Part shown: positions 10,192-22,194 of the stretch, piece after piece | Layout of the letters: every line of letters starts with the position of its first letter | How positions within the stretch are numbered: position 1 is the stretch's first letter | Source: Stenogyne calaminthoides | Taxonomy: Eukaryota > Streptophyta > Magnoliopsida > Lamiales > Lamiaceae | Reading direction: 5' to 3' | DNA: 64,000 bases | NCBI GenBank assembly: GCA_037126765.1 | Contig: JBBCBC010000019.1 | Span: forward strand, 31,828,222 to 31,892,221 | Notes under the pieces: generated by a model | The model's database searches: none | Seen by the model: only the letters and a program-made list of their open reading frames with translations | What the model was told of the DNA's origin: nothing | Position numbers and translations under genes: made by a program

Positions 10192-11137
10192 ATGCAATCA
10201 GGTACACTTTTCTATTTCTTTTTCTTTCCTTTGAATTCTTTAATCTATTTACTACTGCTTCGTACGAGACTGTTGACTATGAATATGCGATTTCCTTTTC
10301 TTTTTTCTTTACTAAAGCCAAAAATTCTATAAACTATTTCTTGATTGAGTTATTGTAATTTCTGTTGGCGGCTTCAAAATTGAGTTCTTGAAGTGGGGTT
10401 TTGTTCGGCGCATTTCTTGATTTAGTTATTGTAATTTCTTTTGACGGCTTTAACTTATTTTGAAGTGGGATTTTGTTTGTAGTTTGTTTTTCTTGATTGA
10501 GTTTACCAAAGCCACAAATTCTTTAAACTATTTACAGTAAATTCTTGACGGTGGATTTCTTGATTGGGTTATTGTAATTTCTTTAGGTGGCTTCAACTAA
10601 ATTCTTTAATTTTAAAGTGGGGTTCTGTTTCGTTTTGACGGTGCATTTCTTGATAGGGTTATTGTAATTTCTTTAGGCGGCTTCGACTAAATTCTTTAAT
10701 TTTGAAGTGGTGTTCTGTTTGTTCTGTTTCTTAATGGGTGTTCTTCATAATTCTCGACTGAACTCTTTAAATTATTTTATTTACAGCTTCGATTCAAGAT
10801 TTGTTTTCAGCGTTACCTCAAGACTTGTTCAAAGCTATCCTATCAAGACTCTCCTCTGTGGACTTGAAGAATTGCATGAGAGTGAGTAAAGAATGACTGC
10901 AGTCCATTGAGGAGAGTGAGGGGAAGAAGAAGTTCATTCGGTACGTTTTTAATAGTAGTGGAAATAGAAATAGTAAAGTTTCTTGGCGTAGGATCGTGAA
11001 ATATCTTTTGAAGGGTATTGATGAGTATGACTACTCATTTAATCTCTCATACTCAAGATACATATGTGGGTCTGCAGAGGGGATGTCGTGTTTAATCTCC
11101 CCTTATGATACAACTTTCCTCTTCAATGTCATCAAGG
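10192..11137 (+). pseudogene. F-box protein gene, broken by a stop codon and an LTR
   Basis: Exon 1 is short (ATG at 10192, donor GT at 10202) and splices in frame to exon 2 at 10787, after TTTACAG. The joined start reads MQSASIQDLFSALPQ and continues into DLFKAILSRLSSVDLKNC and MRVSKE. That is the F-box pattern LPxDLxxxILSRL...DLxxCxxVSKxW. The tryptophan codon that should close the motif is TGA at 10894. Reading on in the same frame gives KKKFIRYVF, SWRRIVKYLL and GSAEGMSCLISPYDTTFLF, as in F-box/kelch-type plant proteins. At 11138 a copia LTR begins and the rest of the gene is not seen. F-box proteins recruit substrates to SCF ubiquitin ligases. This copy can give at most a stub of about 45 residues. 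Confidence 0.75.
10340..10735 (+). repeat. Tandem repeats of about 90-95 bp in the F-box intron
   Basis: Four to five diverged units share 'ttgattgggttattgtaatt', 'ggcggcttc' and 'aaattctttaattttgaag'. They fill most of the intron of the broken F-box gene, which is otherwise T-rich. Confidence 0.75.
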
Positions 11138-12847
11138 TGTTGGGAAATAGGGTGTCCGGATCTATTCGAGGTGCAATTTAAATATAAATTTAAATTAATT
11201 TAATTATTAATAGCATGAATTATTCCTATATTAATTCAAATAACAATTAAATCACAACAACATATCATGCGTACAAAAAGCCACGTAAATCCTACACATG
11301 CGATTTTCTAGGAGTTACGTAAGGCGTACCTTTTTGGCGGATTCAACGGAGAAAAATCGATGCACAAACCCAACGACCTTCTCTAGTATTTCCACGTCCT
11401 TATTTGATATCCCGGTGGAGGAATCTCTTTCAAATAATTAACAAAAGGAAAAGAGAAAAATTGTTGCACCACCTTTGTGGATTTCTAATTTTTTCAACAC
11501 ATCGAATTATGTTGGAGATGAAAATTTCATCCCCTATATATAGATAAGGGGTTGGTCGAAATTTGGGCTTTATTTTTCCTATGGGAGATTTTCTTGTATC
11601 TTCTCAAGATACAATCTTGAACATATCCAATATATTTTATATCCCATAAATAAATCCCAACAAAAATATCCCCTTAGTTATATATATGCAATTTTTGAAA
11701 ATCCCATATAGGGAAGAAATAAGATCTTTGGTTTTTCTTAAATTTATGGGATAATCTTGTATTCCAAGAATACATATCTTTTTCCATAAAATCTTCCTAA
11801 GAAAATCAAGAAAATCTTTTCTCTCTCTTCCTCATATTTTCGAAAATATCATGGAAAATTGGGCAATAATATTTCTTTTATTTTAATCACTTTTTTCAGT
11901 TATTGGACTTTATCTTTGGGCTACTAAAGGGGCCTTTAGGAGAATTAAGATTGGACCTTCCAATGGACCCTGAATTATCAATATTGAGCCACAATATTAT
12001 TCAAGCACATAAATATTAATTAATCCCATTACATAATTAATATTTCACTATCCATCTTAACCCATATTACTGTAATATGACTCCAGGTTATTATTTCCCG
12101 TGTTTAAGATTATCTAGTCCATTAATTAATTTAAGTCACTGAAAAGCTTCATATTAGTTAATATCTTTTTCCTTGGATTAAGAACGGCTCAACATTATTA
12201 TCCATATCGGAAACTAATTTCACTTGAAAGATTTAGTATGATAAAACTTCTGAGCCTCCCAAGGGGACAAATCATGCAAAATGTACTTGCACGCGATTCT
12301 CCGTATTAAATCTTAGCGATCGTCATGTAACTAATAATCTTGCCCAAGATATAAAGTATTGAATCTCATTGATTCTCTACCCAACATAAGTCAAAGCAAT
12401 AATTATTAATTTCACACGATCCTATTTAAGGAACGGATATTAAGAAATAACAAACCATTGGGGTCTAATTCTTCTATATTTAGTATTGAAAATTTTATCC
12501 TCATGTAGGTCTTATTCAGTGCATCATAATTCACTAGTGTAATCTCTTGGTCAAGACAAGTCAATCTGGGCCTTACACTTCAACCTTTCACGATGGATTT
12601 TTCATTTCCATCTAGGTTTTGAATTTGTACTTAGTTACAAGGAACTGTTAATTTGATCTTCGGTGATTTGACATCACCAAATTAACTACAATGTAACACG
12701 TACTATTTATGGAACATATATGCAATATATATAATATTCAATCATATTTAATGCAACAGTGATAAATAATTTATTTTCAGTAAATAAATAAGAAATTTAG
12801 TTTGGTTATACAAAGTAAAAAGCATACTTTCTAGGATAACCCCAACA
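11138..12847 (-). repeat. Copia family A LTR, minus orientation (1710 bp)
   Basis: The right end is the reverse complement of TGTTGGGGTTATCC and the left end begins TGTTGGGAAATAGGG, the reverse complement of an LTR end. It matches 1352-3209 throughout. To its right lies the reversed polypurine tract 'aatctcccacttatactc', so it is the 3' LTR of a minus-strand element. It interrupts the F-box gene. Confidence 0.85.
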
Positions 12848-13004
12848 ATCTCCCACTTATACTCAAAGTCTGCTTTTAAGTATACTACAACACGTCTCGT
12901 GTTCTATGTGACAACTAATGTCACCTACACGAACCTAATAAAATTTCTCCCACTTATACTCAAAGGAGATTGGCAATGCTTTTGACACCATTCCTTCCAC
13001 ATGT
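12848..13004 (-). mobile_element. Copia family A internal remnant (157 bp)
   Basis: Reverse-complemented, this aligns with 1190-1351 of the first family A element, including both 'tttgagtataagtgggaga' tracts. It is cut off at 'acatgt', where a plus-oriented family A LTR begins. Confidence 0.75.
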
Positions 13005-14660
13005 TGTTGGGGTTATACTGGAAAGTATGCTTTTACTTTGTATAACCAAACTGAATTTCTATCTTATTTGCTGAAATAAATTATTTATCATTGTTGCATT
13101 AAATATGATTGAATGTTATATATATTTACTGCATACCCGTTCATTAAATAGTACGTGTTACATTGTAGTCAATTTAGTGATACCAGATCACAGAAGATTA
13201 AGTTGATAGTTACTTGTAACCAAGTGCAAAACTCACAACCCAGATGGAAATGAACAATCCATCGTGAAAGGTTGAAGTGTAAGGCTTAGATTGACTTGTC
13301 TTGACCAAGAGATTACACTAGTGCATTATGATGCGCTGAATAGGACTTACAAGAGGATAAATTTTTCAGTACTGAATATAGAAGAATAAGACCTTAGTGG
13401 TTCTTTATTTCTTAATCCCCTTCCCTTAAATATGATCGTGTGGAATTAATAATCATTGCTTTGACTTATGATGGGTAGAGAATCAATGTGATTCAATACT
13501 TTATATTTTGGGCAATATTATTAGTTACATGACAATTGCTAAGATTTAATACGGAGAATCGTGTGCAAGTACGTCTTGCTTGATTTGTCCCCTTGGGAGG
13601 CTCAGAAGTTTTATCACACAAAATCTTGCAAGTGGAATTAGTTTACGGTATGGATAATAATGTTGAGTCGTTTCCTAAACCAAGGAAAAAGATATCAATC
13701 AATATAGAGCTTTTTCGTGGCTTGAATTAATTAATGGACTAGATAATCTTAAACAGGGGAAATAATAACCGAGAGATATATTACAGTAATATGGGTTAAG
13801 AAGGATAGTGCAATATTAATTATGTAGTGGGATTAATTAATATTTATGGGCTTGAATAATATTGTTGCTCAATATTGATAATTCAAGGTCCATTGGAAGG
13901 TCCAGTCTTAATTCTCCTAAAGGTCCCTCAAGTAGCTCAAAGATAAAGTCCAATAACTGGAAAAGGTGTTTAAAATAAAATGAATTATTGTTGCCTATTT
14001 TTTCTTGAAATTTTCGAAAATAATTAAGGAGGAAAGAGGAAAAGATTTTCTTGATTTTCTTGGAAATATTTTATGGAATAAGTATTCTTGGAATACAAGA
14101 TTATCCCATAAATTCAAGAAAAGTCAAAGATCTTATTTCTTCCCATTAATTATGATAATTTTGAAAATTCTCTATAATAAGGAAGAGAAGATTTTGTTGG
14201 GAGATATTTTGGGAAATAGAATATATTGGATATATTCAAGATTGTATCTTGAGGAAGAAGCAAGGAAATTTCCCAAGAGCCCTAAATTTTTGTCCCCACT
14301 TGTTTTATAAATAGGGGATGAATTTTTCATCCCCAATACAATTTCATGTGTTGAAAAAATTAGAAATCCATAAAGGTGGTGCAACATAATTTTATTTTCC
14401 CTTTTTTTAATTGTTCGTGAGAATCCTACCACCGGATTATTGAACAAGGACGTGAGAATACTTTGAGAAGGACTTTGGATGTGTTCGTGGAACGTAACTC
14501 GTCTTCTTTGCTGTCTTGATCGTCAAGAGGTTAGTTCACGTAAACTCCTAGCAATTCCGCATGCGTAGGATTTATGTGGCTTGTTTATATGCATGATTGG
14601 TTGTTGAATTATTATTTGAATTAATATAGGATTAATTCATGCTAGTAATAATTGTTAGAA
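13005..14660 (+). repeat. Copia family A LTR, plus orientation, 3' end replaced
   Basis: It starts TGTTGGGGTTATACTGG and follows the family A LTR to the 'attcatgctagtaataatt' block. There, about 80 bp before the expected end, it runs into reverse-transcriptase sequence in inverted orientation. With 11138-12847 it forms two LTRs in opposite orientation only 157 bp apart. Confidence 0.8.
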
Positions 14661-15010
14661 TTAATATAGATTTCTTCTTCAAGGCTTCCGTTAAGGAAAG
14701 ATGTCTTGACATCCATTTGTAATTCTCTTGTCGATAGCTGCACATCTCGATTTTGAGATCTGGCAAATGGATGTCAAGACATCTTTCCTTAACGGAAGCC
14801 TTGAAGAAGAAATCTATATTAATTCAACAATTATTACTAGTATGAATTAATCCTATATTAATTCAAATAATAATTCAACAACCAATCATGCATATAAACA
14901 AGTCACATAAATCCTACGCATGCGGTATTGCTAGGAGTTTACGTGAACTAATCTCTTGACGATCAAGACAGCAGAGAAGATGAGTCACGTTCCGCGAACA
15001 CACCCAAAGT
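14472..15010. repeat. Palindrome with copia LTR arms and a reverse-transcriptase core
   Basis: The left arm (14472-14719) and right arm (14764-15010) are near-perfect reverse complements of about 248 bp, with a 44-bp spacer. From outside in, each arm holds the last part of the family A LTR and then an RT fragment. Read on the plus strand from the spacer, the centre encodes LDFEIWQMDVKTSFLNG and SLEEEIY, which is copia RT. The LTR-RT joint at 14820 is not a normal element structure. Confidence 0.9.
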
Positions 15011-15900
15011 GGACTGTGATAGCCCCAACATCTTCTTGAATCTATCCCTATGGATCTTGATCCCTAAGATGTAGCAGGCTTCACCAAGATCCTTCATCAT
15101 GAAGGTCTTTGACAACCATTCTTTCACGGACTGCATGAGTGGGATACTGCTTTCCATAATGAGTATGTCATCAACATACACAACTATGAAATCAATATTC
15201 TTCCCATTGTATTTTTGATAGAGCACGGATCTTCCGAGTTTCTGATGAAGTCAAATGATTTGACAACCTCATCAAAACGGATATTCCAACTCCTAGAAGT
15301 TTGCTTCAATCCATAAATGGATCGTTTAAGCTTGCACACAAGATTAGATTTTGTCTTTGATATAAAACCTTCACGTTGAGTCATAAACACTTCCTTATCA
15401 ATTTTGCCATTTAGGAAAGTTGTTTTGACGTCCATCTGCCAAATTTCATAATCTAGATATGCTGCTACCGCAAGTAAAATTCGAATGGACTTGATTTTAG
15501 CAACCAATGAGAAAGTCTCATTGTAGTCAATGCCTTCGCGTTGACTATAACCTTTCGCCACCAACCTAGCCTTGTAGGTTTGTACTTTGTCATTTGCATC
15601 AGTCTTGCGCTTGAAGACTCATTTGCAACCTATGGGTCTAACCCCTTTCGGCAACTCAACCAAGTCCCAAACTTGATTGACGAACAAGGAGTCCATCTCG
15701 GATTTCATGGCTTCATGCCACTTCTTTGAGTCAACATCTAATGTTGCCTCAGTGTAAGTTCTAAGTTCGTCTTTATCCGGGATCTCCACATCACTATGCT
15801 CCTCTACGAGGAAGTCATAATATCTAGTGGGTAGATTACGAACTCTAGTGGACTTAAGGAGTTGTGGTTGTTCAGGCTGCACATTCTGATCGTGAAAATT
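15011..15900 (-). pseudogene. Copia reverse transcriptase, minus strand, broken
   Basis: Reading right to left, RYYDFLVEEHSDVEIPD and KKWHEAMKSEMDSLF lead into PKGVRPIGCK. A TGA follows where copia RT has W (GCKWVFK). Next come YDYNETFSLVAK-type sequence, EIWQMDVKTTFLNGK, KRSIYGLKQTSRSW and the catalytic VVYVDDILIM (about 15163-15192). A frame change occurs near 15200 and the RNase H part is missing. The segment KIDKEVFMTQREGF differs from the family A RT, so this body may belong to another copia lineage than the flanking LTRs. Confidence 0.85.
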
Positions 15901-16192
15901 TTGTGGTGCAGAGATTTCATCGTCGACCGGGAGGCCTCAAGAGCGACACTTCTGGATGCTCCTTCAGCACTTCCGGATGCCTCTTGAGCGGGAGTTTGAA
16001 CTATGTTTTTCTCATTCAGCCTACTTGGAGTTGTTGCTCGGGCAATGCAACTCCAACTATGCTCCCACTTATTGAAAGAGGATCACTTAGTGATAAACTT
16101 CCACCATGTGAGCTGCTGAATGCTCCCACTAATTCTTTGTCATGTTGCTTTGACAAGACATCAGTCTCCTTGTTAATTTGTGGTTCTTGAAT

Positions 16193-17214
16193 TTATTCAA
16201 GTTCCATCGTCTTACAGCCTTGTTCCTTGAAGACGTAGTCTTCTTCAAGGAATTTGGCCTGCCTAGAAACAATCACTGTTTGTTTCTCAGGGAGATAGAA
16301 ATAATATCCTCTAGTTTCCTTAGGATATCCCACAAAGCAACCCTTTTCACCTTTTGATTCCAACTTATCAGTGAGCATTTTCTTCACAAACTCGGGGCAA
16401 CCCCACGTTCTCATGTGAGAGAATTTTGGCTTTTTGCCATGCCATAACTCGTATGGCATATGCTCAACTGATTTGGATGGAATCATATTCAGAATGTAGA
16501 TTGAGGTTTGAAGTGTGTATCCCCATAAGAATGTTGGAAGAGAGGAAAAGCTCATCATGAACCTTACCATGTCCAACAAGGTTCGATTTCTCCTCTCGGA
16601 CACTCCATTCAATTGGGGTGTGTCGGGAGGAGTCCATTGTGATTGGATACCATGCAACTTTAGATAATCAGTGAATTCATGGCTAAGATATTCTCCTCCT
16701 TGATCTGATCGAAGAGTCTTAATACTCTTACCAAGATGCTTCTCTACTTCAGCTTTATCATATACACATACCCGATCCTACAGAAATCATCAGTAAAAGT
16801 TATGAAGTAGCCGAAGTGACCCCTAGCTAGAGTGGGCAATGGTCCACAAACATCACTGTGGATCAACTCTAGAACTTCTTTGGCACGGACCCCTTTCCCA
16901 AAAAAGGGTTTGTTGATCATTTTGCCATTAAAACAAGATTCACAGTTTCCATAAGACTTAAAGTCGAATGGGGCTAAGTAGTCCAACTTTCTTAAACTTT
17001 GCGATTCTTTTCTCATTTGCATGACCAAGTCTACAATGCCACAAGTAAGTCGGGATTTCATGATTACTAAGTTTGAGTCTTTTATTTTGTATATTAAGAA
17101 TCTTATGTCCATAATGCAACAAATATAAACCATTAGATAAATGAGCATTTCCATACACATCACCATTAAGCGAAAATTAGTGAAATGGAAGGAAAGACCT
17201 TCAATATCCAACAT
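16193..17214 (-). pseudogene. Copia integrase, minus strand, broken
   Basis: The zinc-binding region reads LWHCRLGHANEKRIAKF and CESCFNGKM in two overlapping frames. It is followed by IHSDVCGPLPTLARGHFGYF and FTDDFCR, which hold the first catalytic Asp. RSDQGGEYLSHEF holds the second Asp and lies between the two open blocks. Then comes PQLNGVSERRNRTLLDM with the catalytic Glu. At least two frameshifts lie between 16650 and 17160. Integrase inserts the cDNA into the genome; this copy cannot be translated whole. Confidence 0.85.
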
Positions 17215-17394
17215 CGGAATAGAAATAATACTGCGGGTAATAGAGGGAACAAAATAACAATTATTCAGTTCAAGTCTAAAACCAGAGGGTAAATCTAAAA
17301 CGTAAACGCCAACACGTTCAGCAGCAACTCTTGTTCCATTCCCAACATGTAAAGCGACTTCACCCGGCTTAACTGCCCTGCTATCCTTGAGACC

Positions 17395-18334
17395 CTACAC
17401 ATTTGTACAAATGTGTGAGCCACAACCGGTATCTAATATCCAGCAGTTAGTATCATTTGTGGATATGTTTATCTCAATAACAAACATACATGTTCCAGTG
17501 GCTGAGACACCTTGTGTCTTCTTTTCAGCTGCTAGAACCTTGCAGTCCTTCTTCCAATGCCCCTTCTGCTTGCAGCGGAGACATACATCCTTGTCCACCC
17601 TCTCCCTCGTTTGAATTCCACCTTTGGGCTTAAGGAAGCTTGGCTTGGAGCCTTTCTTTGTTTTGCCTCTTCGCTTCTTATTTCCTTTCGGAGTAGAAGA
17701 AGTAGAGGCACTCACCATGAGCACGGGTTTTTCCTTAGCAGTGGAAGACTCAAAGGTCTTTAGCATGTTATGCAGCTCGAGCATAGTCGATTCCGTCTTA
17801 TTCATATTAAAGTTTACTACGAAACTCGAATATGAATCGGGAAGTGACTAAAGAATGGCATAAACAGCAACATTGGTCTTGAGCTAAATGCTAGACGACC
17901 AAGTTTCTCGATTAGCCCAATCATCTTTAACACATGAGGAGAAACCTTCCCTCCCTCAGACAATCGGCATCTAAACAGATCTCTCATCACTTCATAATTC
18001 TCGGAACGAGATTCAGAATCAAAGAGATCTTTCAGATGCTTGATCATCTCCAAGGGAAGCATCTTCTCATGCTGCCTTTGCAATCCGGAGTCATCCCGAA
18101 TAGCATAACACACTGAGCCTGGGAAGCATCCTCTTGATGCTTCTTCTGAGATGCAGCGTCAAACGCCTCAGCCTCTTCAGTACTAGTCTCAAGGGTAGCA
18201 GGGATTGGCGTGTCCAACATGTACTCAATCTTTTCTTGCCTGAGCACCAAACAAACTTTTCGATGCCAGTCGAGAAAGTTTGGCCCAGCCAATTTGTTCG
18301 TGTCCAAAACGCTTCTCAAGGACAAATTATTCAT
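17395..18334 (-). pseudogene. Copia gag and protease start, minus strand, broken
   Basis: It starts with MNNLSLRSVLDTNKLAGPNF and DWHRKVCLVLRQEKIEYML, typical of copia gag (UBN2-type). A frame change follows near 18060. EYMLD...SQAQCVMLF and HEKMLPLEMIKHLKDLF mark the capsid region. The zinc knuckle CLRCKQKGHWKKDC lies near 17543-17584. The protease active site ILDTGCGSHIC lies near 17412-17445, next to a stop. No matching 5' LTR was found to the right. Confidence 0.85.
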
Positions 18335-19229
18335 TTCAACAATCCTAGAGAAATCAAATAAAATGGGAATTAAAACACATAATTCCTATGATCAATATTC
18401 AGCAATCAAAATAAATGTGGTCTTTAAATTTATTTTGTTTCCATTATTTTCACAAACTTAATGACCTCATCGGAAAAGTACGAATTCATATCTAATATAA
18501 ATCATAATGGACTAGGATCCACATTACTGGATAATCCCAGCGAGAGATGATCATTACAATAGTATAATTGGTAGGTCTCCAAACCAATTGCAAAACTGCA
18601 ATTCCTAGTTTGTCGAACCTAGTTCGACTGATGTCTCTTACCCTTTGTTCCCCGCGAGGGCTAGCGAAACAAAGTTAAGTTGGTTTACAACCATCAAGTG
18701 GCGACATTATATGTCCCTATAAAAGTCTCTGTTAGATGTAAATCCGAGCAAAAGACGAGGATCTTTAAGTACTCATTGGAACGAAATCTCCAGTTTACTT
18801 TTAACTTTGATGGAAGACATCTTATCAAATTAATGAAAAACCATATTTTAGTGAGGAATGTTTTTAAAGGCGGGGTATTAATTGCTTAATCGAGATCCAT
18901 CATGATATCTAAGTCACATTTGAGCAATTACGGGCGCCGCCTACCCAAACATGACATATACGGACTAATAAATATTTGGGCGTCGTCTACTGACACGTGA
19001 TTTCTCACACTAGCCTCTCAAGTATAAGAGGGTCGTTGAAGTGCCCGGTTTAATATCAATCCACGGGACTAGGTGGTGGAATATATCACAATCGCTATGT
19101 GTCAGCGCGTGATTATAGTGTGAAACATGTTTATAAACTTAAAAACAAGTAAATATCAACTAAGCAAGACAAATACCAAACTATAAACGAGCAAGCAATA
19201 AGTAAAACAATTAAATGAAAATATTTTGT
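18335..19229. other. Retroelement-derived non-coding stretch
   Basis: Upstream of the minus-strand gag there is AT-rich sequence with no gene I can support. It may be the 5' leader of that copia element. Two similar short blocks, 'gggcgccgcctaccc' near 18928 and 'gggcgtcgtctac' near 18980, stand out. I did not find a family A LTR or a TGGTATCAGAGC site here. Confidence 0.5.
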
Positions 19230-20745
19230 ATTTTGAGTGTGAGAGGTGTTCGGGTGTTGATCCTCGGGTGATGTTCGATTAACGATTGCCTAGGTGGTTG
19301 TCTCTACGCCCGGTTACTCCATAAGAATGATCACTCTTTATTAACTATCCCCGTACTTGGTAAGCCTAGGTTCCGGTTTCATTAAACACCTAGGATCGGG
19401 ATGTGAATTCACTCTTTCTCACCCGGGTAATTGCAAAGGAAGGGTCCTCTAACTAACTAACTACTCCCTACCCTTGTGTTCCCACTTGAAGCATAGAGAT
19501 CACTCACATATATTTCTTCATTTTCAACACTAGTGGCTAACTAGTGAATCAATGTGAACTAAGGGAATTCTTACGATCCTACCCAACTCTCGTTGCAATA
19601 GGATGTGAATTGACTCAAAACCGGGAATCACACCAATATCTATCCATCTACCCACATTTACTCAACTCTCTTTGCAATAAACTAGACAAAACGAACAAGC
19701 TAATAGCCCAACCCACCGAATTTGATCACTAAACAACCCATAATTTAAAAGACAACGATCAATAGAGAAAATCCACCAATAACAAGTAATTAATCAACCA
19801 TCAACCCAATTCACAACACCCAAACACAAAGGAACCTTAGCCCATGGTGCTACAAGCAATACCCATGGCTAATATGCAAACAAACAAGAAACCCATATGA
19901 AAATAAGCAATAAACAACAAGTAAAAACAAATAAACACCTTACTCTTAAGATTCAAGCTCTAATACATACAAATTCCATCAATACTCCTTGGTTTCTTGC
20001 TCAAAACTGAAATAAACACTCTATCTATGTTATGCTATTACTATCTAAACTATATATGGAAGCAAAATTGAAAAACAAGTAAAAGTATTAGTTGCAGCTC
20101 TAAAAAGTACCACTTGCTCTATCCTCTATCTCTCTCCTAGCTGTTATTTGATGAAAAAAACAAAGTTGGGCCTTTTTATATGCTTTGGAATCAGTTGGCA
20201 CGTATCCCTAGGGCTTTTTGGGAGCATCTCTATTTTTGGGCCAGCTCGACCTGAGCTGGCCATAAGTCGCGCACGCGTTTTTGTATTTTCGGCAGCTCAA
20301 CTCGAGCTGGGTTGCTCAGGTCAAGTAGCTTCAATTTTTACCCCAAATCTCTGTACTCCGAATGCTCAAAATGTCGAGCACATTGGATTGACTCGAGCTG
20401 CCAGCTCGACTCGATCAGTCTGGCTCGAGTCGAGTAGCACCAACAGCGCGACATTTTTGTTTTGCCCATAACTCGAGCTCCCGAACTCCGATTGACTTGG
20501 TTATTTTTGCTTTGCGACCCTCATTTCAAGCTCTTTCACATGATTCAAATCTCTTCTCCTAAATCCTTATAGATCAGAGCATTTTATTTAATCAATTCTA
20601 GCTCATTTCCACTCGTTTCCTACACAAAAAGCAAAACATAAACTTTCTCCACATTTAGGCCAAATTGAGTGAAATTAGTGCAATAAAAGCATGTATTCCT
20701 ATCAAATTGAGCAACAAAATCACATAAATACAAGAAATTACGACA
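19230..20745 (-). repeat. Ty3/gypsy-type LTR, minus orientation
   Basis: On the minus strand it begins TGTCGTAATTTCTTG at 20745, immediately after a polypurine tract (GTTTGGGGGGTTGATTAG). This pattern, next to 'cttggggacaagcaat', is common in Tat/Athila-type gypsy elements. The far end is uncertain; I place it near 19230 at 'tgtattttgagtgtgag'. It is rich in short palindromic CTCGAGCT-type motifs (20240-20480), which produce a spurious plus-strand reading frame. Confidence 0.6.
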
Positions 20746-22190
20746 CTAATCAACCCCCCAAACTTAAAGTATTGCTTGTCCCCAAGCAACAACAAAAAAA
20801 ATGGAACAAGGGGGAGGAATTGTAAAGTATGCAATGTATGGACATCAAGACTTATGCAATGGACTTCAAGGATCATATCAAATGAATAAGGAATCACAGG
20901 TGAACTCTCATACCACAATCAAACATGCAATGATCAAGATAAGACAAGTTCAAGTGCACTATTCTCACTCTCTTATGGAAGTAATTCACACAAAACTCAC
21001 TTGTTTCAAGGGACGTGTTTACACTCTTTCAATCAATCCACTCCATACACATCCATAGGCTTTCCCCTCATCTCAATTCTCTACCAACTCTTTTGGATTA
21101 GGTAATCAAATCAAGGAGGTCTTTCACAAGGTGGTAATATAGGCTCTTTGGACAAAGGTGGGGTAAAATTTTGGACAAAGTGACTCAATTCCTTATAGAG
21201 CAACAAGTGTTGGTAAATTACTCAAGAATTTTTAGAACTCAAACTCACACTCATTTCTCTTTATTTTCTCATTTCAAGCTCACAAGTACCTAATTCACCT
21301 TCCCTTTCTTTTCTTTTCTTTTGGAGCCATTTTTCTTTTTCAAGCTCCTTCGAAACCTTACTTTCTTCATTCATTTTTTTTTCCATTTCATTTTTGAAGG
21401 TTCCTTCTTTCATTTTTCCTTTTAGAGCTCTTTTTCTAGCCTTGTTTCTCTTTTTCACATTTTTTTTTCAAGGCCTATTTTCTCTTTTCACTCTTGCTCA
21501 ACCTCTTTTTGCATTTCTCTCAACTTTCTCACATTGACAACTCAAAATCCACTCATTTACATTTTATCCTTCCATTATTTACCAACCATGAAGCTCTATA
21601 AGTCAATAGGGACCAAAATGGGGTTCAAGAAAGAAATGGTAAAAATGGCTAAATCAATGTAGTTTGCCAACAAAAATAGGCTTAAAGACTCAAAGGGGCT
21701 TACTACGGATTGGCTTCATTCGGTGGGATTTATTTGGCCAAGTGACTCATCAAATCAAAAATGACCTCCAATCATCTTTAACCATCTTCCCAAAAAACAT
21801 AATCTCAAACAAGACAAAGGGGCAATTTCTAGCATGCATTTTGTGAATGATCCACTCGTGAAAAGAAAGATAAATCACAATATGAATGATTCAAATAGCT
21901 CAAATCTCTCAAGTTTAGCAATAGGGAATAGTCACACCATCCCTAGTTCATCAATAACAAAACATGTCATCAAGTAGTAAAATCCTCCAAAAAGTAACCA
22001 CCTTATCACATCCAACATTACCAATCAACCAAGCAAAAGTCTCAACATCACACACAAAAGCATCCATCACAATATACAATACCCAAGGAGCAAAAATGCC
22101 ACATAATCATTAAGATAATAGCACAAGAGCAAACCACCAACAAGCAACAACCTCAACAAAAAGGAAAGTGCGCCAGTGCAAATGAAACGT
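20746..22190 (-). mobile_element. Gypsy element 3' non-coding region
   Basis: This lies just inside the gypsy LTR and contains the polypurine tract (20746-20765), 'ttgcttgtccccaagcaac' and a long pyrimidine-rich tract (about 21280-21520). No conserved protein is encoded in either direction. It stops at about 22195, where a different gypsy element in the opposite orientation begins. Confidence 0.55.
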
Positions 22191-22194
22191 AAAA

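Noticed and set aside
9892..10332. 146-codon open frame spanning an LTR end and the F-box 5' region
   Set aside because: It crosses an LTR border, overlaps the F-box intron and has no recognisable protein.
20148..20471. 107-codon frame in the gypsy LTR
   Set aside because: It arises from palindromic CTCGAGCT-type repeats within an LTR.
18335..20745. 5' LTR of the minus-strand copia gag-pol
   Set aside because: No match to the family A LTR and no primer-binding site could be found, so the element is treated as incomplete.
21261..21458. Lys/Glu-rich minus-strand frame
   Set aside because: It is a purine-rich strand of a low-complexity tract.
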